Part shown: in pieces, positions 15,799 through 26,244 of the stretch
Numbering within the stretch: the first letter of the stretch is position 1
Layout: each line of letters begins with the position of its first letter
DNA from: Chitinophagaceae bacterium
GTDB taxonomy: Bacteria; Bacteroidota; Bacteroidia; Chitinophagales; Chitinophagaceae
NCBI GenBank assembly: GCA_025449935.1
Contig: JANWIJ010000035.1
Coordinates: 26,169-90,168, forward strand
Direction: 5' to 3'
DNA: 64,000 nt
Notes under the pieces: generated by a model
What the model was told of the DNA's origin: nothing
Database searches by the model: none
What the model saw: only the letters and a program-made list of their open reading frames with translations
Translations under genes and position numbers: made by a program

Positions 15799-18700
15799 AT
15801 GAGTAACAAGTACTGGCAAAGTTTCGGAGAGATGAATGATCCGGAAAATTTTCAAAAGATGGCGCAGGATGAATTCCACGAGGAGCTGCCTTTTGAAGGT
15901 TTTGATGATAAAGGATTAATTGATGCCAAAGCTCCACGCAGGGATTTTTTGAAATACCTGGGCTTCAGCACGGCAGCCGCCACGCTGGCCGCCAGCTGTA
16001 AAATCCCGGTTAAGAAAGCAATTCCCTATGCGAATAAACCGGAGAACCTTGTTCCGGGTGTGGCCAAATACTATGCGACAACTTATGTACAGGACGGTGA
16101 TGTAATACCGGTGGTGGCTAAAGTAAGAGATGGCCGCCCGATCAAATTAGAAGGTAATGTTTTAGAAAACAGTTTATATGCCACCGGGGGTACTTCAGCC
16201 CGGGCACAGGCATCCGTGCTGGATCTTTATGATATGTACCGCCTGAAGTTTCCGCAACACCGTGTAAAAGGCGGAAGCGATGGAAAAGAAATCAAGTTTG
16301 AAGAAGTGCCCACCTTTGAGCAGTTCGACAAAATGGTGGGTGATGCGATGAGAGCGGCAGCAGGTTCTGTCGTACTGCTTACAGGAACGGTTGTATCGCC
16401 TTCAACCAAAGATATCATTGCGAAATTTCCGAACATAAAGCACGTCCAGTACGATGCTGTTTCATACAGCGGTATGTTGCTGGCCAATGAAGCTGGCGGA
16501 TTCGGCAGAAAATTACCCTCCTACGATTTTGGAGCTGCGAAAATAATCGTCAGCCTGGGTGCTGATTTTCTCGGTACCTGGCTTAGCCCCGTGGAGTTTG
16601 CCAAAGGATATTCCAAAGGCCGGAAGATTGATGAGAAGAATCCGGCCATGAGCAAACATTACCAGTTCGAAAGTCACCTGAGTATGACAGGTTCGAATGC
16701 TGATGAACGATTTACGCACCGCCCTTCAGAAACAGGCGCTGTTGCCCTTGATATCCTGAACCTGATTAACGGTACTGAAGGCGAGCCAACCATTGCCGAT
16801 GCAAAACTCGAAGCCGGTATTAAAAAGGCGGTTGCGGATCTGAAAGCCCATATGGGTGAGAGCCTGGTGGTCTGTGGCAGCAATGATAAAAATGTCCAGG
16901 TAATTGTAAATGCCATCAATAATGCGATTGGTGCATTTGGTAAAACAATCGACTGGAGCAAACCTGTTAATTACCGACAGGGAATTGACAGCGACATGAA
17001 TGACCTCGTAGGCCAGATGGAAGCGGGCCAGGTGGGAACATTAATGATCTGCGGGGCGAATCCTGCTTACAATTATCATAACCCGGCTAAATTCAAAGCC
17101 GCCTTAACGAAAGTAAGAGTGACCGTTTCGTTCAATGAAAAAATGGACGAGACGACTGAATTGTGCGAATACATTCTTCCTACCCATCATTACCTGGAAA
17201 GCTGGGGCGATGCCGAACCAAAGCCCGGCATCATCAGTTTCCTGCAGCCCACCATTTACCCGTTATTCAAAACCCGCCCCTACCAAACTTCCTTACTGAA
17301 ATGGAACGGGGATAACCGGGAATACGAAACTTATTTTAAAGAATACTGGACCGGTAAGCTTGGTGGCGAAGAGGCATTCAACAAAGCATTGCAGGATGGC
17401 GTCAAAGAAGATGCTGCTGTCGCAACCACCGCAGCCGGTGGTTATGGAGCAGGGGGTGTGGCGGAAGCTTCAACCGCAATTTCTTCCTACAAGAAAGGAA
17501 CGGGCAGCGAAATACTGCTTTATCAAAAGGTTTCTATCGGAACAGGTTCGCAGGCCGGTAACCCCTGGTTGCAGGAACTTCCCGACCCCGTTTCCAAAGC
17601 GACCTGGGATAATTATGCAATGATCTCCGTGGCAAAAGCAAAAGAACTCGGGATCAAATTGAATAATGATTATGAATATTACCCGGAGAAACCGATGATT
17701 AAACTGAAAGTGGGTAATAAGGAAGTCGAATTACCCATACTTGCTATCCCCGGGATGAACCCTGAAACAATTGCCATCGCTGTTGGGTATGGCCGGAATA
17801 ACGCATTGGGTGTAACGGCCGGAGAGGTTGGTAAAAATGCCTATGCCTTCAGTTCGTTCAACGGGACAACCGTTGATTATCATGTTGCGGGTGTTACAGC
17901 GGAAAACCTGCATACCAAATATAAAATTGCCCAAACCCAAAAACATAATTCTTACGAAGACCGGAAAGAGGTGGTCAGGGAAACAACACTGGCTGCGTTC
18001 AAAGCAGCGCCCAATGTGTTGCCGGAATACAGTGAGCATTTGAAGGAAGCATTTTATAAAAATTCCAATAATGATTTTCGCCAGGCCACTTTATATCCCC
18101 AGCATGAACAGCCGGGTCTTAAATGGGGCATGAATATCGACATGAATGCCTGTTATGGCTGCGGCGCCTGCGTAGTGGCCTGTCATGCGGAAAATAATGT
18201 GTCGGTGGTTGGTAAAAGAGAAGTGCTGCGTTACCACGATATGCACTGGCTGCGCATCGACCGTTACTTTATTTCTGATGAAAAAGATCCCGATAACTTA
18301 AAAGGAGTAGTCTTTCAACCCATGCTTTGCCAGCATTGTGACAATGCTCCCTGCGAAAATGTTTGCCCGGTTGCCGCCACGAACCACAGCGCAGAAGGGA
18401 TTAACCAAATGGCTTATAACCGTTGTATCGGTACAAGATATTGCGCCAATAACTGCCCGTTCAAAGTGAGAAGATTTAACTGGGCAGATTATACAGGAGC
18501 AGACAGCTTCCCCAATAACCGTGACCAGAGCCTGGTGGGCAAGCTGGATAATGTGATTGAACAAATGAATGATGACCTGACGAGGATGGTACTGAATCCG
18601 GATGTTACCGTGCGTAGCCGGGGTGTAATGGAAAAATGTTCTTTCTGTATCCAGAAATTGCAGGCAGCCAAGCTGGATGCAAAGAAAGAGAACAGGGTGC

Positions 18701-19005
18701 TGAAGGATGGAGATGCGAAGACCGCCTGCCAGATGGCCTGTTCTGCAGATGCCATTGTATTCGGAAACGTGCACGACAAAGAAAGCCGGATCAATAAAGT
18801 GCGGGCGGAAAACAAACAGCGGACCTTCCATGTGCTGGAGCAACTGCATGTGCTGCCAAACATTACTTACCTGGCCAAAGTAAGAAATACAGAGGAGGCA
18901 GATCACAAATGGCAGGCCCACGATGCCGGTGAGCATAAAGAAGCAGGACATAAGGCGGACAGCACATTGCCGTCAGTGCCGAAAACCGAAGGAGCGCAAC
19001 ATTAA
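15799..19005 (+). CDS. actB: Alternative Complex III subunit ActB, molybdopterin-oxidoreductase-like with Fe-S domain
   Basis: 1068 aa. Residues 38-70 form a Tat-type signal (APRRDFLKYLGFSTAAATLAASC), with a Cys that could be lipidated. Residues to about 760 resemble the molybdopterin oxidoreductase catalytic fold (ICGANPAYNYHNP, LCEYILPTHHYLESWGD), which in ACIII carries no molybdenum cofactor (known from the family). The C-terminal part (about 775-1010) has four Cys clusters: CYGCGACVVAC, CQHCDNAPCENVC, CIGTRYCANNC with CSFC, and CQMAC. These bind three 4Fe-4S and one 3Fe-4S cluster in characterised complexes. The last 50 residues are a His/Glu-rich tail. Second gene of the operon. Confidence 0.95.
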   Translation: MSNKYWQSFGEMNDPENFQKMAQDEFHEELPFEGFDDKGLIDAKAPRRDFLKYLGFSTAAATLAASCKIPVKKAIPYANKPENLVPGVAKYYATTYVQDGDVIPVVAKVRDGRPIKLEGNVLENSLYATGGTSARAQASVLDLYDMYRLKFPQHRVKGGSDGKEIKFEEVPTFEQFDKMVGDAMRAAAGSVVLLTGTVVSPSTKDIIAKFPNIKHVQYDAVSYSGMLLANEAGGFGRKLPSYDFGAAKIIVSLGADFLGTWLSPVEFAKGYSKGRKIDEKNPAMSKHYQFESHLSMTGSNADERFTHRPSETGAVALDILNLINGTEGEPTIADAKLEAGIKKAVADLKAHMGESLVVCGSNDKNVQVIVNAINNAIGAFGKTIDWSKPVNYRQGIDSDMNDLVGQMEAGQVGTLMICGANPAYNYHNPAKFKAALTKVRVTVSFNEKMDETTELCEYILPTHHYLESWGDAEPKPGIISFLQPTIYPLFKTRPYQTSLLKWNGDNREYETYFKEYWTGKLGGEEAFNKALQDGVKEDAAVATTAAGGYGAGGVAEASTAISSYKKGTGSEILLYQKVSIGTGSQAGNPWLQELPDPVSKATWDNYAMISVAKAKELGIKLNNDYEYYPEKPMIKLKVGNKEVELPILAIPGMNPETIAIAVGYGRNNALGVTAGEVGKNAYAFSSFNGTTVDYHVAGVTAENLHTKYKIAQTQKHNSYEDRKEVVRETTLAAFKAAPNVLPEYSEHLKEAFYKNSNNDFRQATLYPQHEQPGLKWGMNIDMNACYGCGACVVACHAENNVSVVGKREVLRYHDMHWLRIDRYFISDEKDPDNLKGVVFQPMLCQHCDNAPCENVCPVAATNHSAEGINQMAYNRCIGTRYCANNCPFKVRRFNWADYTGADSFPNNRDQSLVGKLDNVIEQMNDDLTRMVLNPDVTVRSRGVMEKCSFCIQKLQAAKLDAKKENRVLKDGDAKTACQMACSADAIVFGNVHDKESRINKVRAENKQRTFHVLEQLHVLPNITYLAKVRNTEEADHKWQAHDAGEHKEAGHKADSTLPSVPKTEGAQH

Positions 19006-19086
19006 TAAAGGGAATGTTGAATAGTTATATCGTGAAGAGAGCTTTGTTAGTTGGAATTTAATTATTTGGAATTTTTATAATCATTT

Positions 19087-20541
19087 ATGGCATTACTCAG
19101 GTACGAATCACAGGTAAGACCCCCACTGGTAGAAGGCGATAAAGATTACCACCAGGTAACCGAAGATATTTGCCGGCCGGTGGAAGCCAAACCATCTAAA
19201 CTGTGGTGGGCGGGTTTTCTTATTTCCGTGGCATTGCTTGGTTTTGGTGTTCTCTCTGTCACGATGGAAATAATTTATGGTACCGGGCAGTGGAACCTGA
19301 ACAAAACCATTGGATGGGGTTGGGATATCACCAACTTCGTATGGTGGGTAGGTATCGGTCACGCCGGAACACTGATCTCGGCGATCCTGTTATTATTCCG
19401 CCAGGGATGGAGAACCGGGGTAAACCGTGCCGCAGAAGCAATGACCATTTTTGCGGTAATGTGTGCCGGTCAGTTCCCGATCTGGCACATGGGTCGTGTA
19501 TGGAACGCTTTTTTTGTACTTCCTTATCCAAATACAAGAGGCCCGCTGTGGGTGAATTTTAACTCACCACTGCTGTGGGACGTATTTGCGATCTCAACTT
19601 ATTTTACTGTTTCCTTATTATTCTGGTATTCCGGTTTGCTGCCTGACCTGGCTACCCTGCGTGACCGGGCAAAGAAAAAATGGAGAAAAATGTTTTATGG
19701 AGTGGCAGCATTTGGCTGGACCGGGAGCACCAAGCACTGGCAGCGGCATGAAGCACTTTCCCTGGTGTTGGCAGGATTGAGTACACCACTGGTTTTGTCT
19801 GTGCACACGATCGTATCTTTTGACTTCGCTACTTCGGTCGTTCCGGGCTGGCACACCACGATCTTCCCTCCTTATTTTGTTGCGGGGGCCATCTTTTCCG
19901 GGTTCGCGATGGTGCAAACCCTGCTGGTGGTAACCAGGAAGGTATTGGGCTTACAGGAATATATTACCATCGAACACATCGATGTGATGAATAAGGTAAT
20001 CGTTCTTACCGGATCCATTGTAGGTATTGCCTACCTCACCGAACTGTTCATGGCCTGGTATTCGGCCACGGAATATGAAAATTTTGCATTTTTTGAAAAC
20101 AGGTTGAACCTTAACAGCCCTTATGGATGGAGCTACTGGATCATGATGGGTTGTAATGTATTGTCGCCACAAATATTCTGGTTCAGGAAAATGAGACGTA
20201 ACCTGGTGGTGACATTCTTTATGTCGATCCTCGTGAATATCGGGATGTGGTTCGAACGGTTTGTGATCATCGTGACTTCGGTGTACCGGGATTACCTGCC
20301 CAGTGCCTGGAGTACTTATTACACACCGAGCATTTGGGAGGTTGGATTTTACCTGGGAACATTCGGGTTGTTCTTTACCTGTTATTTCCTGTTCTCCAAA
20401 TTCTTCCCGGTTATCGCGATTGCGGAGATCAAACACATATTGAAACGGAGCGGGGAAAACTATAAAGAAAAGATGGATGAGATCGAACACGAAGATGTGA
20501 ATGAGTTTAGCGAGAAACATGGGCATGACCATGGGGCTTAG
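19087..20541 (+). CDS. actC: Alternative Complex III membrane subunit ActC (NrfD/PsrC family)
   Basis: 484 aa polytopic protein of the polysulfide-reductase NrfD family with about ten membrane helices. It starts [21 protein letters not shown]. Quinol-oxidising membrane subunit paired with ActF. Characteristic stretches are [31 protein letters not shown] and [18 protein letters not shown]. The C-terminus is a His/Glu-rich cytoplasmic tail (EKHGHDHGA). 80 bases separate it from actB. Confidence 0.95.
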   Translation: MALLRYESQVRPPLVEGDKDYHQVTEDICRPVEAKPSKLWWAGFLISVALLGFGVLSVTMEIIYGTGQWNLNKTIGWGWDITNFVWWVGIGHAGTLISAILLLFRQGWRTGVNRAAEAMTIFAVMCAGQFPIWHMGRVWNAFFVLPYPNTRGPLWVNFNSPLLWDVFAISTYFTVSLLFWYSGLLPDLATLRDRAKKKWRKMFYGVAAFGWTGSTKHWQRHEALSLVLAGLSTPLVLSVHTIVSFDFATSVVPGWHTTIFPPYFVAGAIFSGFAMVQTLLVVTRKVLGLQEYITIEHIDVMNKVIVLTGSIVGIAYLTELFMAWYSATEYENFAFFENRLNLNSPYGWSYWIMMGCNVLSPQIFWFRKMRRNLVVTFFMSILVNIGMWFERFVIIVTSVYRDYLPSAWSTYYTPSIWEVGFYLGTFGLFFTCYFLFSKFFPVIAIAEIKHILKRSGENYKEKMDEIEHEDVNEFSEKHGHDHGA

Positions 20542-20554
20542 CGAAAAGTAGTTA

Positions 20555-20577
20555 GCTGGTAGCCGTTAGCTACCAGC
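20555..20577. repeat. Perfect 9-bp inverted repeat in the actC-actD spacer
   Basis: GCTGGTAGC, five-base loop CGTTA, then GCTACCAGC. A second, imperfect inverted repeat rich in AGCTG follows within 60 bases. No T run, so a classic terminator is unlikely. It may act as an mRNA processing or stability hairpin, or be an interspersed repeat. Confidence 0.5.
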
Positions 20578-20662
20578 CAATGGTTCAGGATAGAAGAAAG
20601 TATTTTTTGGAACAATTATTTCAAGCTGGCTGTAGCGGCTAGCAGCTAAAAGCTGAATAAAA

Positions 20663-21253
20663 ATGGCTGTAAAAAAGTTTGTAACGGGAAATTTTTATGA
20701 CGAAGCAGTATTGTTTCCTGCCGTAAAAAAAGTACGCCGTGCCGGGTATAAGATCCACGATGTCTTTACTCCATTCCCGATTCATGGATTGGATAAGGCC
20801 ATGGGTCTCCGTGATACCAGCCTGCATACTGCTGGTTTTATTTATGGTATCACCGGTACAGCAACCGCGGTTGGTTTCATTACCTGGGCCTTAACGGTGG
20901 ACTGGCAGATCAATTTTGGTGGTAAGCCGTTTTTTGCTTTACCGGCCTGGATTCCTATCACGTTTGAGCTGACCGTACTCTTTGCGGCTGTTGGAATGGT
21001 ACTGACATTCTGCTACCTGTGCCAGCTGGCTCCTTTTGTGAGGAAGGATCATTTTAACCTGCGTTCAACGGATGACACTTTTGTTATGGCCCTGGAGTGC
21101 ACGGATAAAACCAATGATGCCGAAGCCATGGGTTTTTTACAAAGTATTGGTGCTTCAGAAGTACAGGTACAATATAAGGAAACAGGCTGGTGGCTGGGTC
21201 GTTATGATAAGGAAACAAAAAGGTTCGGGCTGAAAGAAGAAGCGGTTCATTAA
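20663..21253 (+). CDS. actD: Alternative Complex III subunit ActD (DUF3341)
   Basis: 196 aa, DUF3341 family. An N-terminal soluble domain (FVTGNFYDEAVLFPAVKKVR, GYKIHDVFTPFPIHGLD) precedes two membrane helices (FIYGITGTATAVGFITWALT; ELTVLFAAVGMVLTFCYLCQ) and a C-terminal alpha/beta part (TNDAEAMGFLQSIGASEVQV). A small accessory subunit packing against ActC/ActF in solved structures. Confidence 0.93.
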   Translation: MAVKKFVTGNFYDEAVLFPAVKKVRRAGYKIHDVFTPFPIHGLDKAMGLRDTSLHTAGFIYGITGTATAVGFITWALTVDWQINFGGKPFFALPAWIPITFELTVLFAAVGMVLTFCYLCQLAPFVRKDHFNLRSTDDTFVMALECTDKTNDAEAMGFLQSIGASEVQVQYKETGWWLGRYDKETKRFGLKEEAVH

Positions 21254-21272
21254 TAATATATAATTATTGAGG

Positions 21273-21908
21273 ATGAAAAAAATCGGGATTATAACAACAG
21301 GGGTAGTGTTGATAGCGGTGCTTGCAGGCTGCAGTAAGGTGAGGCGTAACCCGGGCAGGGTCTATATGCCCGATATGGCGTACAGCCGTGCGTATGAAAC
21401 GTATTCCTCTACAGAAAACCTGCAGCAAAAAGGAATTCATTATTCCGCTAAACCGGTAGCCGGTACCATTGCCCGCGGGGATATGGCGGCTTATGCTTTG
21501 ATGAACGATTCAGCCGGCTATGCTAATTCCCAAAGTATTATCAATCCATTGCCGGCACTCGATGCTAAACAATACCTCGAGGCGGCCAGGCTATATTTAA
21601 TTAATTGTGGTATCTGTCATGGAGAAAAACTGGATGGGAATGGTCCTTTGTGGAATGACGGGAGCGGTCCTTACCCGGCGGCACCCAAGAATTTTATGGC
21701 GGCTGATATGAAAGCCATGGCCCCAGGTACCATGTTTCATTCCGTTACTTATGGCAAAAACCTGATGGGAAGCTACGCGTCCCAGCTAAGCACAGAACAA
21801 CGCTGGATGGTGATTCATTATATAAAGGAAAAGCAGGCGGTAACAACCGGCGGAAAAGACACAACCGCTGCTGTGGCTGACACGACGCTTAAAGCAAAAC
21901 TGAACTGA
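21273..21908 (+). CDS. actE: Alternative Complex III monoheme lipoprotein ActE
   Basis: 211 aa from the ATG at 21273 (an upstream TTG at 21267 is less likely). MKKIGIITTGVVLIAVLAGC is a lipoprotein signal with Cys as the acylation site. One heme motif CGICH lies in a class I cytochrome c domain, with DMKAMAPGTMFHSVTYGKNLMGSYASQL supplying candidate axial Met. The C-terminus is a Thr/Ala-rich tail. In ACIII this is the mobile electron-exit or structural monoheme subunit. Confidence 0.93.
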   Translation: MKKIGIITTGVVLIAVLAGCSKVRRNPGRVYMPDMAYSRAYETYSSTENLQQKGIHYSAKPVAGTIARGDMAAYALMNDSAGYANSQSIINPLPALDAKQYLEAARLYLINCGICHGEKLDGNGPLWNDGSGPYPAAPKNFMAADMKAMAPGTMFHSVTYGKNLMGSYASQLSTEQRWMVIHYIKEKQAVTTGGKDTTAAVADTTLKAKLN

Positions 21909-21935
21909 TATTTTTGAAGCAATAAAAAAACAGTG

Positions 21936-23162
21936 ATGACATTACGGGAAAAGTTTATAGTACCAAAAAGATATAACGCGATAGCCATTACACTGATGGT
22001 AATCGGCGCATTGGCCATTATCGGGTTGTATGTAACACACGGAGCCAAAGACGATGCGCATAAACAGGCCCGTTTCTGGGGGTCATTGCTCCAGAACAGT
22101 GTTTACTTTTTGCTGGTCGTGAACGCCGCCATGTTTTTTATTTGCGCCACTACGCTGGCATGGGGAGGATGGCAAATGGCTTTCCGCCGGGTTTCTGAAG
22201 CCATTTCAACCTGTGTGCCCGTCATCGGGATCATTGCTGCAGTTATTTTGTTGTCGATCTGTTTCGGGAACAATCATGAGTTATATCACTGGACAGATAC
22301 TGAGCATGTGAAACATGATCCGATCCTTAATTTTAAGAAAGGCTTTTTAAATAAGAATTTTTTTGCGGGCTGGACGATTTTTACCATTGTGGCCTGGTCA
22401 GTGCTCGGCTGGAAGATCAGGAAACTTTCCAGGAGTATTGATGACAAACCACTGACCATCGAACAGGGAAAAAAATATGTTTGGAATAATACCGTCTGGG
22501 CGGCCATATTCATCGTGATTTTCTCCCTGACCGTGATGTCTTCTATTCCGTGGTTATGGCTGATGAGTATAGATGCGCACTGGTACAGCACCATGTACAG
22601 CTGGTATACCTTTGCCAGCACCTTCGTCGGCGGTCTTGCCCTGATCACGCTGTTTGTTGTATTCCTGAAAAATAACAATTACCTGGAGCTGGTGAATGAA
22701 GAGCATCTTCATGACCTGGGCAAGTTCATTTTTGCGTTTTCTATTTTCTGGACTTATCTGTGGTTTTCCCAGTTCATGCTGATCTGGTATGCCAATATCC
22801 CGGAAGAAACCACCTATTTCAAACCAAGGGCGCAGGGAATATACAGCGGCATTTTCTGGCTGATGTTTATGATAAACTTCCTGGCCCCGCTATTACTATT
22901 AATGCGCAGGGGGGCGAAACGGAATTATTCAACCATGACATTTATGTGCCTGCTGATGATATTCGGTCACTGGCTGGATTTTTTCCAGATGGTATTCCCC
23001 GGCCCGTCACCTGATCATGTACCGGTACTGTTATGGGATTTTGGCGTGGCGCTGGGTTTTGTGGGCCTGATCATGTTTGTAACCGGCAGGGCACTGAGCC
23101 GGGCACCGCTGATTGCAAAGAATCATCCTTTTATAAAGGAAAGTGTGATACATCATACGTAA
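21936..23162 (+). CDS. actF: Alternative Complex III membrane subunit ActF (quinol:cytochrome c oxidoreductase)
   Basis: 408 aa from the ATG at 21936. Polytopic, about ten helices, and a distant homolog of ActC. Visible features are VNAAMFFICATTLAWGGWQM, ELYHWTDTEHVKHDPIL (His-rich periplasmic loop), FWTYLWFSQFMLIWYANIPEE and LMIFGHWLDFFQMVFPGP. It forms the second half-channel of the complex. 27 bases after actE. Confidence 0.93.
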   Translation: MTLREKFIVPKRYNAIAITLMVIGALAIIGLYVTHGAKDDAHKQARFWGSLLQNSVYFLLVVNAAMFFICATTLAWGGWQMAFRRVSEAISTCVPVIGIIAAVILLSICFGNNHELYHWTDTEHVKHDPILNFKKGFLNKNFFAGWTIFTIVAWSVLGWKIRKLSRSIDDKPLTIEQGKKYVWNNTVWAAIFIVIFSLTVMSSIPWLWLMSIDAHWYSTMYSWYTFASTFVGGLALITLFVVFLKNNNYLELVNEEHLHDLGKFIFAFSIFWTYLWFSQFMLIWYANIPEETTYFKPRAQGIYSGIFWLMFMINFLAPLLLLMRRGAKRNYSTMTFMCLLMIFGHWLDFFQMVFPGPSPDHVPVLLWDFGVALGFVGLIMFVTGRALSRAPLIAKNHPFIKESVIHHT

Positions 23163-23236
23163 TATAGGAGAAGAGTTGAACCGGAAGTCGTTGGAATTTG
23201 AAATTTTTAATGTGAATTCTTAATTGCTGATAGATT

Positions 23237-24298
23237 ATGCAAACATTTTTCATCATTGCGATCCTGGGTCTTGGATTTCTGATCACCTTCCAGATAGCCA
23301 AGGCAAGTGAATATGTCGCCGTTTTACGCGGGGAAGAAAAAGCGCGTAAACAGACCAATAAAGTCAATGCGTTCATGTTGCTTGCATTTCTGATTCTGGG
23401 ATTGATCGGCGTATGGTATTGCAATGAAGAGCTGAAAGGAAAAATACTGGGGAAACCGGCATCTGATCACGGCGTACTGATTGACCGGATGCTGTATATT
23501 ACTATCATCATTACTTTTATCGTATTTCTTATTACCCAGATAGCCCTGTTCTGGTTCTCCTTTAAATACCAGGAATCCGACAAAAGAAAAGCTTACTACT
23601 ATCCTCACAATAACAAACTGGAAGTTATCTGGACGGTGATACCCGCCATTGCCCTGACAGTACTCGTGGGGTTTGGAATTTTTTACTGGTTCAAAATAAC
23701 GGGTAATGCTCCCAAGGATGCCATGCAGGTAGAAGTGACCGGCAGCCAGTTTAAATGGGAGTTTCGTTATCCCGGCAAAGATGGCCCGGGGGGACAAGGC
23801 ATATTTGGAAAACGATATTTCAAAAACACCAATGAGGCAAAAGGAAATCCCCTGGGACAGTTATGGGATGATCCGGCCAACCATGATGATATATATATCA
23901 GCGGGGATGCGATGCACCTGGTGGTGAATAAACCCGTTAAGCTGGTCATTGGCGCCAAAGATGTAATACATGATGTTGGTCTTGCGCATTTCCGGATGAA
24001 AATGGATGCTGTCCCGGGTACACCCACCACCATGTGGTTCACCCCCACCATAACGACCAAACAAATGATCAAGGATAGTGGTAATCCTGATTTTGTGTAC
24101 GAGATTTCCTGCGACCAGATGTGTGGTAAGGGTCACTGGAGCATGAGAGGTACTATTATTGTAGAAACACAGGAAGAGTTTGATGCCTGGATGGCTACCA
24201 AGAAGCCTCAGTATTTAGTAGCCAACCCGGATAAGGATCCCAATGCGGCAAAGACAGACAGTGTAAAAACAGTGGCCGTTGTTGCGAACGATAAATAA
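23237..24298 (+). CDS. coxB: Cytochrome c oxidase subunit II
   Basis: 353 aa. Three hydrophobic segments at the N-terminus (one more than in classical subunit II) precede the CuA cupredoxin domain. QFKWEFRYPG is the aromatic electron-entry region. VIHDVGLAHFRMKMDAVPG supplies the first CuA His, and CDQMCGKGHWSM holds the two Cys, His and Met ligands. No fused heme c domain is present, so electrons must arrive from an external cytochrome or directly from ACIII hemes. Confidence 0.95.
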   Translation: MQTFFIIAILGLGFLITFQIAKASEYVAVLRGEEKARKQTNKVNAFMLLAFLILGLIGVWYCNEELKGKILGKPASDHGVLIDRMLYITIIITFIVFLITQIALFWFSFKYQESDKRKAYYYPHNNKLEVIWTVIPAIALTVLVGFGIFYWFKITGNAPKDAMQVEVTGSQFKWEFRYPGKDGPGGQGIFGKRYFKNTNEAKGNPLGQLWDDPANHDDIYISGDAMHLVVNKPVKLVIGAKDVIHDVGLAHFRMKMDAVPGTPTTMWFTPTITTKQMIKDSGNPDFVYEISCDQMCGKGHWSMRGTIIVETQEEFDAWMATKKPQYLVANPDKDPNAAKTDSVKTVAVVANDK

Positions 24299-24383
24299 AT
24301 GGGAGTGCTGAACCCAGGCACTCATTAAATAATTGATTTTTTGAAACCCTCCGGTAGCGGAGATCAGGATAAAAAATAAGATT

Positions 24384-26192
24384 ATGAGCGAAGTAACGAA
24401 TATGCATTCCGGGGCAATGGCCGGACATGCGGTGCATCATGAAGACCATCATGGCCATCATAAGGAAACCTTTGTGTCGAAGTACATCTTCAGCATGGAT
24501 CACAAAACGATCGCAAAGCAGTTCCTGGTCACCGGGATCATCTGGGCCATCATCGGCGGTTTATTTTCAGTGCTGTTCCGGTTGCAACTGGGATATCCGG
24601 ACCAGAGCTTCCCCATTCTCGAAACGATGTTTGGTCATTGGGCGGCCGGCGGCCAGATCAAACCTGAATTTTATTACGCATTGATCACCATGCACGGAAC
24701 CGTGCTGGTGTTTTTTGTTCTTACAGCCGGGTTGAGCGGAACTTTTGCCAATCTCCTCATCCCGCTGCAGATCGGTGCCAGGGATATGGCCTCTCCATTT
24801 CTCAACATGCTTTCCTATTGGTTTTTTTTCATGGCCAGTGTAGTGATGCTTTCTTCCATATTCATCCAAACTGGTCCGGCCTCGGGCGGTTGGACGATGT
24901 ATCCGCCATTAAGTGCCTTGCGGCAGGCGGGTGACGGATCCAAACTGGGTTCGGATCTCTGGCTGGTCGGTATGGCATTATTTATCATTTCCCAGTTGCT
25001 GGCTGGTCTGAACTATATTTCAACGATCCTCAACATGCGGACCAAGGGAATGAGCATGACCAGGATGCCGCTGACCGTTTGGGCGCTTTTCTTTACCGCA
25101 GTACTGGGTGTATTATCATTCCCGGTATTATTGTCCGGCGCCATCCTGTTATTGTTCGACCGTAATATCGGAACGAGTTTCTTCCTGAGTGATATCGTGA
25201 TAAACGGTGAGATACTGCCGAATGAAGGAGGAAGCGCGATCCTGTACCAGCACTTATTCTGGTTCCTGGGTCACCCGGAAGTATATATTATTCTATTACC
25301 CGCTATGGGAATGGTGTCGGAAATATTATCCGTCAACTCGCGAAAGCCAATCTTTGGATACATGGCGATGCTGGGTTCGCTGTTCGCCATTTGTATACTT
25401 GCGTTCCTGGTATGGGCGCACCACATGTTCGTAACGGGGCTGAATCCATTCCTGGGTTCGGTATTCGTACTGCTAACACTGTTGATCGCCGTTCCCTCAG
25501 CTATTAAAGTATTTAACTGGCTGACCACGCTATGGCGGGGAAATATCAGGTTCACGCCGGCGACACTCTTCGCGATTGGATTTGTGAGCTTATTCATTTC
25601 CGGTGGTCTGACAGGTATTTTCGTGGGTAACTCCACTATTGATATCCATCTGCACGATACCATGTTCGTGGTGGCACACTTCCATATTGTGATGGGGGTA
25701 GCTTCTTTCTTTGGCATGTTTGCCGGTGTGTATCACTGGTTCCCGAAAATGTTTGGGCGTTACCTGAACAGCACATTGGGCTACATGCATTTCTGGGTAA
25801 CCATGATCGGTTCTTACCTGATCTTCTGGCCGATGCACTACCAGGGCCTGGCGGGTATTCCGCGGCGCTACCTGGACAAGAGCGGATGGACCTCCTTTAA
25901 TGGATTCCCCGAACTGGATAAAATGATCACGATCGTTTCCATCATTGTATTTGCGGTACAGCTGATGTTTGTATTTAATTTCTTTTATTCCATTTTCAAA
26001 GGAAGAAAAGTGACTACCAAAAACCCCTGGGGTGCCAATACGCTGGAATGGACAACACCGATACGTCCCGGTCATGGTAACTGGGAAGGGGAAATTCCCG
26101 AAGTTCACCGCTGGGCATACGATTATGGTAAAGACGGAAGAGAGTTTATTCCGCAGGATGAGCCGATTGGGGAGAATGAAAGTAAACATTAG
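24384..26192 (+). CDS. coxA: Cytochrome c oxidase subunit I
   Basis: 602 aa, about 12-14 helices. Ligands seen: TMHGTVLVFFV (heme a His), HPEVYIILLP (CuB His cross-linked to Tyr), WAHHMFVTG (two CuB His) and HDTMFVVAHFHIVMG (heme a3 and heme a His). The HPEVYIILLP Tyr and typical loops indicate an A-type heme-copper oxidase. The N-terminus is His-rich (HAVHHEDHHGHHKE), perhaps a copper- or zinc-binding tail (inference). Confidence 0.97.
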   Translation: MSEVTNMHSGAMAGHAVHHEDHHGHHKETFVSKYIFSMDHKTIAKQFLVTGIIWAIIGGLFSVLFRLQLGYPDQSFPILETMFGHWAAGGQIKPEFYYALITMHGTVLVFFVLTAGLSGTFANLLIPLQIGARDMASPFLNMLSYWFFFMASVVMLSSIFIQTGPASGGWTMYPPLSALRQAGDGSKLGSDLWLVGMALFIISQLLAGLNYISTILNMRTKGMSMTRMPLTVWALFFTAVLGVLSFPVLLSGAILLLFDRNIGTSFFLSDIVINGEILPNEGGSAILYQHLFWFLGHPEVYIILLPAMGMVSEILSVNSRKPIFGYMAMLGSLFAICILAFLVWAHHMFVTGLNPFLGSVFVLLTLLIAVPSAIKVFNWLTTLWRGNIRFTPATLFAIGFVSLFISGGLTGIFVGNSTIDIHLHDTMFVVAHFHIVMGVASFFGMFAGVYHWFPKMFGRYLNSTLGYMHFWVTMIGSYLIFWPMHYQGLAGIPRRYLDKSGWTSFNGFPELDKMITIVSIIVFAVQLMFVFNFFYSIFKGRKVTTKNPWGANTLEWTTPIRPGHGNWEGEIPEVHRWAYDYGKDGREFIPQDEPIGENESKH

Positions 26193-26244
26193 TGAATAGA
26201 AGCCGGTAGCCGGCAGGTGTTCTTATATAACAAGCGGAAGCGAG

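Noticed and set aside
18298..18951. 217-codon reverse frame inside actB
   Set aside because: It overlaps the Fe-S cluster region of actB, whose cysteine motifs are intact, so it is a shadow.
25590..26189. Long reverse-strand open frame (199 codons) inside coxA
   Set aside because: The coxA frame holds all heme and copper ligands. The reverse frame shows no recognisable protein features.
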